Of a stretch of DNA of 36,187 nt, positions 31,110-36,187 are shown piece by piece. The notes under the pieces are model-generated. The model searched no databases, was not told the DNA's origin, and saw nothing but the letters and a program-made list of their open reading frames with translations. The position numbers were made by a program, and so were the translations under genes. The stretch comes from a virus. The DNA is taken from the IMG/VR virus record IMGVR_UViG_3300000385_000001, positions 1 to 36,187 of that record. The stretch is one strand, 5' to 3'. How positions within the stretch are numbered: the first letter of the stretch is position 1; the number at the start of each line of letters is the position of its first letter.

Positions 31110-31701
31110 ACTTCAACAAAGCGAATTTAAAAGTATGAGTTCAATAAAAAATGCTTTGACACAATACTCAGGTGATTTCAGATCAAGAATTTCAGACGAG
31201 CAAATTCAGAGAATGTCTGAGCGATTAACGATCTGGAAAATATCGACTTTGGATATCGAGTCAGCAATGGAGTCTTTAATTTCTCGAGGTGAAGAAAAAT
31301 TTCCTACTGCTCAAAACATAAGAACTTTAGTTCAAGGTAAGAAAAAAGCTGATAAAGATGCCAGTCCAATTAGGGATGAAACTGTTCAAAAAGACATTCA
31401 AGAATTTAATAAAAACTATGCGGATGCAAAAAGAAAATTCGGTGAAGAAGTAATTGAAAAATACATTGATGCTTGGCTTAAGGTTTTTTTTGGTGGCTGC
31501 GAAGACTTCCTGAAAGGCACAAATTTATCCAGATCACTATTCAAGAGATTAGCAATTAAAGACTTAAAAAGATATGGCGGTGATTTTAAGTTAGCACTTA
31601 GCTACGCAAAGAAAGAAAGAGAAGAACAAGAAAAGAAGCAGGAAAGAGAAAAAGAAAGATTAAGAAATCAGTTCAATTCTATTATTGGAGGAAATATATG
31701 A
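31102..31701 (+). CDS. Replication protein, possible helicase loader
   Basis: A 199-aa protein from ATG 31102 (AAGGGG 8 bp upstream; the in-frame TTG at 31084 would give a longer but weaker start). The N-terminal half (SDEQIQRMSERLTIWKIS, AMESLISRGEEKFPTAQNIR) is helical, with FPTAQ as seen in lambda P and related loader proteins; the C-terminal third is a charged helix (KKEREEQEKKQEREKER). Position directly after the initiator and before SSB is that of lambda P, which brings DnaB to O. No ATPase motif is visible, so it is not DnaC-like. Function inferred from order. Confidence 0.55.
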   Translation: MRELQQSEFKSMSSIKNALTQYSGDFRSRISDEQIQRMSERLTIWKISTLDIESAMESLISRGEEKFPTAQNIRTLVQGKKKADKDASPIRDETVQKDIQEFNKNYADAKRKFGEEVIEKYIDAWLKVFFGGCEDFLKGTNLSRSLFKRLAIKDLKRYGGDFKLALSYAKKEREEQEKKQEREKERLRNQFNSIIGGNI

Positions 31702-32135
31702 GCTTAAATAAAGTACTATTACTAGGACGTTTGGGAGCAGACCCTGAACTTAAATTCACTCCCAATGGAAATGCTGTTTGTAATTTCTCAATGGCAACGT
31801 CAAAGAAATTTAAAGATAAAAACGGCAATGATCAAGAGATAACTAGTTGGCACAGAGTTGTAGTTTGGGGAAAGCTTGCGGAACTTACAAATCAATATAT
31901 GAGCAAGGGTAAACAATGCCTTGTTGAAGGTGAAATTAATTATAGAAGTTGGGATGATAAGGATGGTGTAAAAAAATACACAACCGAAATTAATGCCACG
32001 CACATACAATTTATTGGCAGCTCTGAGCCCGATACTCAGGGAGGTAATAAAAAGGGGGGTGGGACTCATAGCTCATCCCCCGACTTTAAACCAGAGGTGA
32101 ATGATAGTTTTGCGGATGAATCTATTCCATTCTAG
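31698..32135 (+). CDS. ssb: Single-stranded DNA-binding protein
   Basis: A 145-aa SSB. N-terminal OB fold with MSLNKVLLLGRLGADPELKF at 1-20, then NAVCNFSMATSKKF, ITSWHRVVVWGKLAELTNQY, CLVEGEINYRSW and KYTTEINATHIQFIG. A Gly/Ser-rich linker follows, and the acidic tip ends FADESIPF, the contact used by host recombination and replication proteins. It would protect ssDNA made by replication and by the exonuclease. It overlaps the previous gene by 4 bp, and the next gene begins 10 bp downstream. Confidence 0.95.
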   Translation: MSLNKVLLLGRLGADPELKFTPNGNAVCNFSMATSKKFKDKNGNDQEITSWHRVVVWGKLAELTNQYMSKGKQCLVEGEINYRSWDDKDGVKKYTTEINATHIQFIGSSEPDTQGGNKKGGGTHSSSPDFKPEVNDSFADESIPF

Positions 32136-32145
32136 CGAGGTAACA

Positions 32146-32571
32146 ATGAAGAAATGCTTTAAATGTAAAATAAGTAAAAATTTAAATGAGTTTTATATTC
32201 ATAAACAAATGAAAGATGGCCACCTAAATAAATGCAAGGAATGCGCAAAAAGAGACTCGACCAAGCATCGATTATTAAACATAGAAAAGATAAGAGCTTA
32301 CGACAGATATCGAGGTAATAGACAAAAACCAACTTATATGAGTGATTACAGAAAAAAGTATCCTAAAAAATATAGTGCACACTGCAAAGTAAACAATGCA
32401 ATTAGAGATAATAAGTTAAAAAAGATTGATATCTGCGAAGAGTGCCAGAGCAAATATCATGTTGTTGCTCATCACGATGATTATAATAAACCATTAAGTG
32501 TAAGGTGGTTATGTCAGTCTTGCCATAGGCAGTGGCACATGAGGTTTGGTGAAGGTAAAAATGCAAGTTAA
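32146..32571 (+). CDS. Two-zinc-centre HNH-type endonuclease-like protein
   Basis: A 141-aa basic protein, starting MKKCFKCKISKNLNEFYI; start 32146 chosen because GCGAGG lies just upstream and the longer frame would extend into SSB. An N-terminal treble-clef zinc site (CFKC, then CKEC) resembles the domain of many phage zinc proteins. The C-terminal part has CEEC, VVAHHDDYNKPLSVRWLC and QSCHRQWH, the HNH pattern with a second zinc pair, so DNA cleavage is possible. The middle (YDRYRGNRQKPTYMSDYRKK) is strongly basic. Free-standing HNH proteins next to SSB are found in many phages. Activity inferred. Confidence 0.7.
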   Translation: MKKCFKCKISKNLNEFYIHKQMKDGHLNKCKECAKRDSTKHRLLNIEKIRAYDRYRGNRQKPTYMSDYRKKYPKKYSAHCKVNNAIRDNKLKKIDICEECQSKYHVVAHHDDYNKPLSVRWLCQSCHRQWHMRFGEGKNAS

Positions 32572-32585
32572 AAGGAGAGAGGTAA

Positions 32586-32819
32586 ATGGGGAAAATAAAT
32601 TTTAAAAAGTGTATTCACTGTAAAGAAATTAAAGTTGCCACAAGAGAATTTTTTGGGCCTTGTGGGAGTACTAAAGACGGACTCACAGGTGATTGTAAAA
32701 AATGCAGATCAATTAACTCTGTTAGGTACAAAAACTTAAGGGCAGCTAAAAACAAAGCGTTCAAAAAACCCGATTTATGTGCAGATTGGATGAATGGAAT
32801 TGATGGAGTGTATTGCTGA
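32586..32819 (+). CDS. Small zinc-finger protein, shortened paralogue of the neighbour's N-terminal domain
   Basis: A 77-aa protein with KCIHCKEIKVATREFFG and GDCKKC, giving the same CxxC...CxxC treble-clef layout as residues ~4-33 of the HNH protein just upstream. After that the two differ: this one has a basic linker (YKNLRAAKNKAFKKPD) and ends DLCADWMNGIDGVYC, with no HNH part. It may be a regulator or DNA-binding accessory, or a decayed copy. Good Shine-Dalgarno (GGAGAGAGG) and 1-bp overlap with the next gene support expression. Confidence 0.7.
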   Translation: MGKINFKKCIHCKEIKVATREFFGPCGSTKDGLTGDCKKCRSINSVRYKNLRAAKNKAFKKPDLCADWMNGIDGVYC

Positions 32820-33382
32820 TGGACAACCTAAACAAAAAACTAAACACTCACCTATTTATTAAGTTTGTATTACTCGTCGCAGTTTACGCCTGTGCGAGTA
32901 ATAATAAAAAACAAGATCCGATTGCCAGTGATCCTATTCAATCTGAACTCCTCATTATTGATAAAACTGGCAATGAGAGAATGAAGAAACTTGTCGCAGC
33001 TTCAAACTGCGTGATTAATAAAAAGAGTTTTCAAGATGAATTTAAAGCTGGAAAGAATTTCACTGACACCAATGATAATGGCGAAGTTATTTTAAACAAA
33101 GCTTTAAAGTCAGGGCAGGGCTTTGTTAATTTCTACACTCAAAATTGGATAGCTTGGAAGTTTACACCAGTTAATGGATATGTAAATAAAGGTAGTGATC
33201 AGATATTTATAAATACTAGACAACTATGGAGAGATAATAAAAGTATTGTCTCTACAATCAACCATGAGTTTATTCACACTTTAGGTTATTACCATGCTTC
33301 AAATAATCCAGACACTCAAAATGGTAGTGTCTTTAAATTTGTAGAGGATTTAACTGCTACCAATGTAGAGGGGTGCTTATGA
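32819..33382 (+). CDS. Lipoprotein metzincin-type zinc metalloprotease
   Basis: A 187-aa protein, ATG 32819 at a TGATG junction. N-terminus is basic (MDNLNKKLNTH), followed by a hydrophobic segment and lipobox VYAC with Cys25, so it should be an exported lipoprotein. The C-terminal part contains TINHEFIHTLGYYHASNN: H149-E150-x2-H153-x2-G156-x2-H159 is the complete metzincin zinc motif, with the catalytic Glu. It is short and would have a compact catalytic domain; a Met-turn is not obvious. Two further Cys (64 and 186) could form a disulfide. In the early operon, away from lysis and virion genes, it may be a moron that alters the envelope. Substrate unknown. Confidence 0.8.
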   Translation: MDNLNKKLNTHLFIKFVLLVAVYACASNNKKQDPIASDPIQSELLIIDKTGNERMKKLVAASNCVINKKSFQDEFKAGKNFTDTNDNGEVILNKALKSGQGFVNFYTQNWIAWKFTPVNGYVNKGSDQIFINTRQLWRDNKSIVSTINHEFIHTLGYYHASNNPDTQNGSVFKFVEDLTATNVEGCL

Positions 33383-33495
33383 GTAAAGAATATAGTTGCG
33401 ATATGTGCAACAAAGAAAAAGATAAAAAAGAACTTGATTGGCTTGATACTCCATACGGTGAAGCTTTAGCTTGTGAGGATTGTAGAAATGAATAA
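33379..33495 (+). CDS. 38-aa zinc-finger miniprotein
   Basis: A short gene that starts inside the previous stop region (ATGA overlap) with GAGGGG as Shine-Dalgarno. The protein MSKEYSCDMCNKEKDKKELD continues with ALACEDCRNE, so it has paired CxxC motifs at both ends, enough for one zinc site. Tiny treble-clef/zinc-ribbon proteins like this are common in early phage operons and often bind nucleic acid or host enzymes. Function unknown. Confidence 0.6.
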   Translation: MSKEYSCDMCNKEKDKKELDWLDTPYGEALACEDCRNE

Positions 33496-33592
33496 CTTTA
33501 ACGTATTCCACACGATAGCAATCTGCATGATGATTGGTGCTTATATTATTCTGTATGTCGCTGAGTGGATAAGGAGTTTTTTGTATGAGTGA
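33488..33592 (+). CDS. 34-aa single-pass membrane miniprotein
   Basis: ATG 33488 overlaps the end of the 38-aa gene, with GAGGA 9 bp upstream, and the stop at 33590-33592 overlaps the ATG of the following gene (33585). The protein begins MNNFNVFHTIAICMMIGAYI and then ILYVAEWIRSFLYE; residues ~8-28 form one transmembrane helix. Overlaps on both sides argue that it is translated. It could act as a small membrane effector; nothing else can be said. Confidence 0.5.
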   Translation: MNNFNVFHTIAICMMIGAYIILYVAEWIRSFLYE

Positions 33593-33869
33593 TAAATTTG
33601 AAGAAATTATATTAAAAAAGTTTTGTGTGATGCCTTTTAAACAATCTAACGGTGGGATAGGCTTAGCAGGAAAGGGTGTTACGCATAGTTATGAATACAC
33701 ATCAAGCTTGGAAAAACAACTAGCAGAAACTCAAGATAGATTAAAAGATGCTGAGAGTGTTCTTAAGAACATCAAGGGAAACCCTTTGAAAGACTTGAGG
33801 AGTCACGATTATTGGCAGATTTTAGATCCTATAAATAATTATTATGATAAACACAAAGGTGGTAAGTGA
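33585..33869 (+). CDS. Unknown early protein with coiled-coil centre
   Basis: A 94-aa protein with N-terminal strand-like region (FCVMPFKQSNGGIGLAGKG), a coiled coil at ~41-62 (SLEKQLAETQDRLKDAESVL) and a C-terminal polar part (LRSHDYWQILDPINNYYD). It overlaps the membrane miniprotein by 8 bp. I recall this pattern from short early phage proteins without known function. Only a gene call is offered. Confidence 0.6.
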   Translation: MSDKFEEIILKKFCVMPFKQSNGGIGLAGKGVTHSYEYTSSLEKQLAETQDRLKDAESVLKNIKGNPLKDLRSHDYWQILDPINNYYDKHKGGK

Positions 33870-33872
33870 AAT

Positions 33873-34238
33873 ATGAAAATTGTTATAATGGATAAGCTAA
33901 TAGACAAAGAGAATATTACAAAATCAATAGGTAAACTAGTTTACTATTACAATTTTAATTACAAACCAGCTTTAAATGCAGCTTGTGAAGACATAGTTGA
34001 ATTTCACAGACAAGTAAAAGCCTTAAGAAAAATAATAGATGACAAAGAAATTATGTCAAAGAAAGCAAGTGATCAATATTGGGAACTTCATGAGTTACAC
34101 TTAGATGCTTTGAGAACTATAGAAGTTAAAGATGAGTTGATGAGAGAAGCTTTAAAGATACTTGAGGGTGAAAATGGATGGTGTGACATTCAAATAATGG
34201 AAGCTATGAAAATATTAAAAGGTGGTAGTGATGAGTAG
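33873..34238 (+). CDS. Unknown helical early protein
   Basis: A 121-aa protein, mostly alpha-helical and charged (ACEDIVEFHRQVKALRKII, then ELHELHLDALRTIEVKDELM), ending with MEAMKILKGGSDE. It starts 3 bp after the previous gene, with AAGGTGG as Shine-Dalgarno, and overlaps the following gene by 8 bp. No motif of a known family could be seen. The C-terminal part (ALKILEGENGWCDIQIM) is of the kind found in various small phage early proteins. Confidence 0.6.
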   Translation: MKIVIMDKLIDKENITKSIGKLVYYYNFNYKPALNAACEDIVEFHRQVKALRKIIDDKEIMSKKASDQYWELHELHLDALRTIEVKDELMREALKILEGENGWCDIQIMEAMKILKGGSDE

Positions 34239-34896
34239 AAATAAAGACTACATAATAGACAACTATGGCTTTAAGAATTTACTTGTAGAAAAGATAAATG
34301 ATTCAAGATTAACTCCCACAATGAAAAGAACTAGATCTGGAAGAAAACAAATATTTAGAGAAGACTTTAATCTAAAAGGAGAATTAAAGAGGCATTTTGC
34401 AAACGAAGGTGATCCCGACGTAATAACCCTTAGGCACGAAAAGCAAGAGTACTACGCTGTTTTGGTCGAAGGTGAATGGTGGTGGGCTAACGGATGTTAT
34501 GAGTGCAGTGGAGATAAAAAGGACTGGATGTGCTACTCGATTTGTAATAAGCATGACGTTTGTAGCAAGTGTGGGGTTCACACTAGTGATGAGAAAGTAA
34601 CTACTCGCTGGGGAAACAAAAACGGATGGGTTTGCAATATCTGTCACGACAGAGAAGAAGCAATCGAAAAAGCTAAATGGCAAGCTAAAATTGATGATGA
34701 CTACTGTAGTTGGGATTATGATGAGCTAGATTTAGTTAAATGCCCTTGGTGCACATTTGAGTATGATGCTTATGAGTCTTGTGTAAGCTTCGCTGGAAAC
34801 GATAAAGAGTCGGAAGAAGAGTGTCCAAAGTGCAATAACAAATTTACAATAACAGGACACACTAGATACACATTTACAATGGAAAGGGATAGTTAA
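34231..34896 (+). CDS. Cysteine-rich zinc-ribbon early protein
   Basis: A 221-aa protein, ATG 34231 with AAAGGTGG upstream; the GTG at 34222 is less likely. N-terminal ~60 residues are basic (MKRTRSGRKQIFREDF). A central part has GCYECSGDKKDWMCYSIC, then DVCSKCGVHT and GWVCNICHDREE, giving one or two zinc sites of the type seen in treble-clef proteins. The C-terminus has CPWCTFEYDAYESC and CPKCNNKFTITGHTRYTF, a zinc ribbon as in nucleic-acid-binding proteins. At least 12 cysteines occur in pairs. It may bind nucleic acids or host proteins. The family is not identified. Confidence 0.65.
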   Translation: MSRNKDYIIDNYGFKNLLVEKINDSRLTPTMKRTRSGRKQIFREDFNLKGELKRHFANEGDPDVITLRHEKQEYYAVLVEGEWWWANGCYECSGDKKDWMCYSICNKHDVCSKCGVHTSDEKVTTRWGNKNGWVCNICHDREEAIEKAKWQAKIDDDYCSWDYDELDLVKCPWCTFEYDAYESCVSFAGNDKESEEECPKCNNKFTITGHTRYTFTMERDS

Positions 34897-35168
34897 TGAA
34901 AAAATTTAACAACATTGCAACGCTGGTCAGAGTAGCACGAAACAAGACTACTTTATCGCAGCAAGATTTAAGTCACAGACTTGGTTATAAAAATGGTCAA
35001 TTTATTTCAAACGTGGAGCGTGGTCTTTGTTCTGTGCCACTAAAGAAAGCTGAAAGATTATGCACAGTTTTAAACATAGACCAGTTTCAGTTTACTCACG
35101 CTTGTATGCAAGATCTTAAGAAAAACATTGAAGGGAGTTTTGAGAATGCCAACACTAATAACGACTAA
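34896..35168 (+). CDS. XRE-family helix-turn-helix regulator
   Basis: A 90-aa protein with an XRE fold at residues ~6-62: TLVRVARNKTTLSQQDLSHRL, then FISNVERGLCSVPLKKAERL and CTVLNID (written in parts). It is a second regulator next to the repressor. In the early operon it is a candidate CII-like activator or a late timing factor. It overlaps the previous gene by 1 bp (TAATG) and the next by 23 bp. Confidence 0.75.
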   Translation: MKKFNNIATLVRVARNKTTLSQQDLSHRLGYKNGQFISNVERGLCSVPLKKAERLCTVLNIDQFQFTHACMQDLKKNIEGSFENANTNND

Positions 35169-35328
35169 GGAGCTATGCGAGAGACTGCAAGTAAATAAAT
35201 CATGGGTTTCTCGCATGGTGAATAAGAAAAAGAATCCACTGCCACACATTAGGATTAGCGGTAAGCAATATCGCTACCCTCTTGAAAAGGTTATGGATTG
35301 GTTAAATAATGGGTTTGCGGTGAGTTGA
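35146..35328 (+). CDS. Excisionase-like MerR/HTH_17-type DNA-binding protein
   Basis: A 60-aa protein from ATG 35146 (GGGAG 9 bp upstream; the TTG at 35128 is less likely). ITTKELCERLQVNKSWVSRM is a winged-helix first helix-turn-helix, followed by LPHIRISGKQYRYPLEKVMD and WLNN, the typical HTH_17/excisionase pattern with recognition helix and wing. Small size and placement a few hundred bases from integrase suggest it directs excision by bending attP. It could also be a transcription regulator. It overlaps the previous gene by 23 bp. Confidence 0.7.
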   Translation: MPTLITTKELCERLQVNKSWVSRMVNKKKNPLPHIRISGKQYRYPLEKVMDWLNNGFAVS

Positions 35329-35329
35329 T

Positions 35330-35512
35330 ATGAAAATAAGAATAATACCAAAAAGTAGAGGTACAAAGGGGGTTGATTGGGAAAGATATTTTTTAATACA
35401 GATCAAAACCTTTCTTTGGTGGTCAAATTGGAAAGAGTTCAAAAGTATTTATGAGGCAATGGATATTATGAAATTGTTTAATGTCACATCTATAGAATAT
35501 AAGGTGAATTGA
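35330..35512 (+). CDS. Small basic early protein
   Basis: A 60-aa basic protein with MKIRIIPKSRGTKGVDWERY and IYEAMDIMKLFNVTSIEYKV. Trp-rich middle (FLWWSNWKEF). It lies 1 bp after the excisionase-like gene and 1 bp before the membrane protein, so it is part of the operon. No motif of a known family. May be a small DNA- or RNA-binding or host-takeover protein. Confidence 0.5.
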   Translation: MKIRIIPKSRGTKGVDWERYFLIQIKTFLWWSNWKEFKSIYEAMDIMKLFNVTSIEYKVN

Positions 35513-35513
35513 T

Positions 35514-35762
35514 ATGGATAGATTTGAGTTAGCTCTATTTTTATTTGTGTTTAGTTTTGCAATTTCAATTATTGTAGCTCTACTTTGGGAAGAAATAAGT
35601 TTTAAAAAGGAATATTACACCCTTGGAGATTTAATAATTTACTTATTAATAGCATATTCCTCACCTCTCCTGTTAATATACTTTTTATTTTTTATTCTAG
35701 TAAGAGTATTTATTTTTTTTATTAATTTGAGAATATGGACTAATGGGAATTATCTAAAATGA
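35514..35762 (+). CDS. Small membrane protein with about three transmembrane helices
   Basis: An 82-aa protein. Residues ~4-25 (ELALFLFVFSFAISIIVALL) and ~37-72 (LGDLIIYLLIAYSSPLLLIY, then FLFFILVRVFIFFINL) are strongly hydrophobic, giving three possible helices. It starts 1 bp after the previous gene and overlaps the next by 4 bp. Inner membrane location is likely. It could be an exclusion protein, but there is no evidence beyond topology. Confidence 0.55.
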   Translation: MDRFELALFLFVFSFAISIIVALLWEEISFKKEYYTLGDLIIYLLIAYSSPLLLIYFLFFILVRVFIFFINLRIWTNGNYLK

Positions 35763-36025
35763 ATATTGAAGAAGGTAAACAATTTGGAGTCATAGAGGTT
35801 ATAGAAAGATGTGAAGACTACGAGGGGAAATCTGATACCAGAAAGCAATATCTATGTATATGTAACAATTGTGGAAATTTGTTTAAAACACCTGCAAGAA
35901 ATTTAACAAGGAGGCCAAATAGAAAAGGATGTATAAATTGCTTGGTTAGTTGTAATAACAAAGGTGTTAAATATGGTCGAAATATTAATGGATTCATTGA
36001 TAAAAGAATAATAATTAAAAAATAA
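35759..36025 (+). CDS. Small zinc-binding protein resembling the N-terminal domain of phage homing proteins
   Basis: An 88-aa protein with FGVIEVIERCEDYEGKSDTR, then YLCICNNCGNLFKTPARNL and GCINCLVSC, a zinc module of the form seen at the start of AP2/HNH-type homing proteins (pattern FGxLxVI, CxCDCGN). No nuclease part follows, so it may be a truncated remnant or an independent zinc-binding protein. It is the last early gene, ending 5 bp before the convergent integrase stop; there is no clear terminator between the two operons. Confidence 0.6.
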   Translation: MNIEEGKQFGVIEVIERCEDYEGKSDTRKQYLCICNNCGNLFKTPARNLTRRPNRKGCINCLVSCNNKGVKYGRNINGFIDKRIIIKK

Positions 36026-36030
36026 TAATT

Positions 36031-36187
36031 TTAAAAACTAACAATCCCAATAGCATCTTGCAAGTGTGATGGTGATAAATGAGCATATTTCATTGTGTCT
36101 TTGAGGTCTGAATGTCCAAGTATTTTTTGCAGTGTAAATATGTTGCCATCATTCATCATGAAATGACTTGCAAAGGTGTGTCTTAAG
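36031..36187 (-). CDS. int: Tyrosine integrase, C-terminal part (continues at 1-944 in the circle)
   Basis: The C-terminal part of the integrase seen at the left end. The 33 bases 36155-36187 are shared with 1-33. Here HDLRHTFASHF continues with MMNDGNIFTLQKILGHSDL and KDTMKYAHLSPS, which hold the remaining catalytic residues His329 (LGHS) and Tyr338 (MKYAHL), then ends GIVSF with a TAA stop at 36033-36031. The protein is complete (355 aa) only when the two ends are joined. It is convergent with the early operon, 5 bp from its last stop codon. Confidence 0.95.
   Translation of the reverse strand, partial: LRHTFASHFMMNDGNIFTLQKILGHSDLKDTMKYAHLSPSHLQDAIGIVSF
36155..36187. repeat. 33-bp terminal direct repeat, right copy
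   Basis: Identical to positions 1-33. It lies in the integrase codons for DLRHTFASHFMM. The seam is in frame, which supports a circular genome or a circularly permuted one read through the end. Confidence 0.9.

Noticed and set aside
34384-34683. 99-aa minus-strand frame
   Set aside because: Antisense to the zinc-rich gene at 34231-34896; no start signal or recognisable fold.
36026-36031. Bidirectional terminator between early operon and integrase
   Set aside because: The sequence is A/T-rich but forms no convincing stem, so termination there is not supported.

Overview
The window is a complete temperate bacteriophage genome of about 36.15 kb, opened inside its integrase gene. The first 33 bases recur as the last 33 bases (36155-36187), and the integrase reading frame runs unbroken across this seam, so the molecule is circular or was assembled as a circle. 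Base composition is AT-rich. The gene set points to a short-tailed (podovirus-like) virion: portal, scaffold, HK97-type capsid protein, head-tail adaptor, a large tail hub and a block of putative ejection proteins are present. No tape measure, tube, sheath or baseplate gene is seen, and there is no phage RNA polymerase. Lipoproteins with lipoboxes, an N-terminal export signal on the tail fibre and a lysis block with lipoprotein suggest a Gram-negative host. The GILPIANGGTG-type fibre repeats together with low GC would fit a Bdellovibrionota-type or similar aquatic host, but that is a guess.

Layout. (1) 1-1292: tyrosine integrase (minus strand, wrapping to 36031) and a 348-bp gap that looks like attP: a core resembling the 3' end of a tRNA-Ser gene, six GGTGTCC repeats on its two sides, and a minus-strand terminator. 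(2) 1293-26175: one continuous minus-strand late operon. In order of transcription it encodes a sigma-70-like factor, small terminase candidate, CsrA-like protein, GNAT protein, RusA resolvase, large terminase, portal, scaffold, capsid, decoration-like protein, adaptor, tail hub, GNAT protein, S74 auto-chaperone protein, two large ejection-protein candidates, fibre region, lysis block, an RNase H-like exonuclease and a last small protein. (3) 26262-27522: lipoprotein moron, XRE repressor and a divergent operator/promoter region with two GCG-N4-CGC palindromes. (4) 27523-36025: plus-strand early operon with Cro-like protein, RecT, HNH protein, YqaJ exonuclease, O-like initiator carrying a lambda-like repeat array (probable origin), helicase-loader candidate, SSB, zinc-finger/HNH proteins, a metzincin-type lipoprotein, tiny coupled ORFs, a second XRE regulator, an excisionase-like protein and a membrane protein. 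This operon converges on integrase.

How it probably works. The 124-aa repressor, which lacks a cleavable peptidase domain, holds the early promoter shut. Early expression gives RecT/exonuclease/SSB recombination and O-dependent replication. The sigma factor at the head of the late operon is the obvious candidate for switching on virion and lysis genes. RusA and terminase then process and package DNA, and an NlpC/P60 endolysin with holin and spanin candidates releases the particles. The most unusual items are the HExxHxxGxxH lipoprotein, the sigma factor whose Shine-Dalgarno lies in an inverted repeat, the CsrA-like protein in the same operon, the exported-looking tail fibre, and the S74 domain on a non-fibre virion protein.
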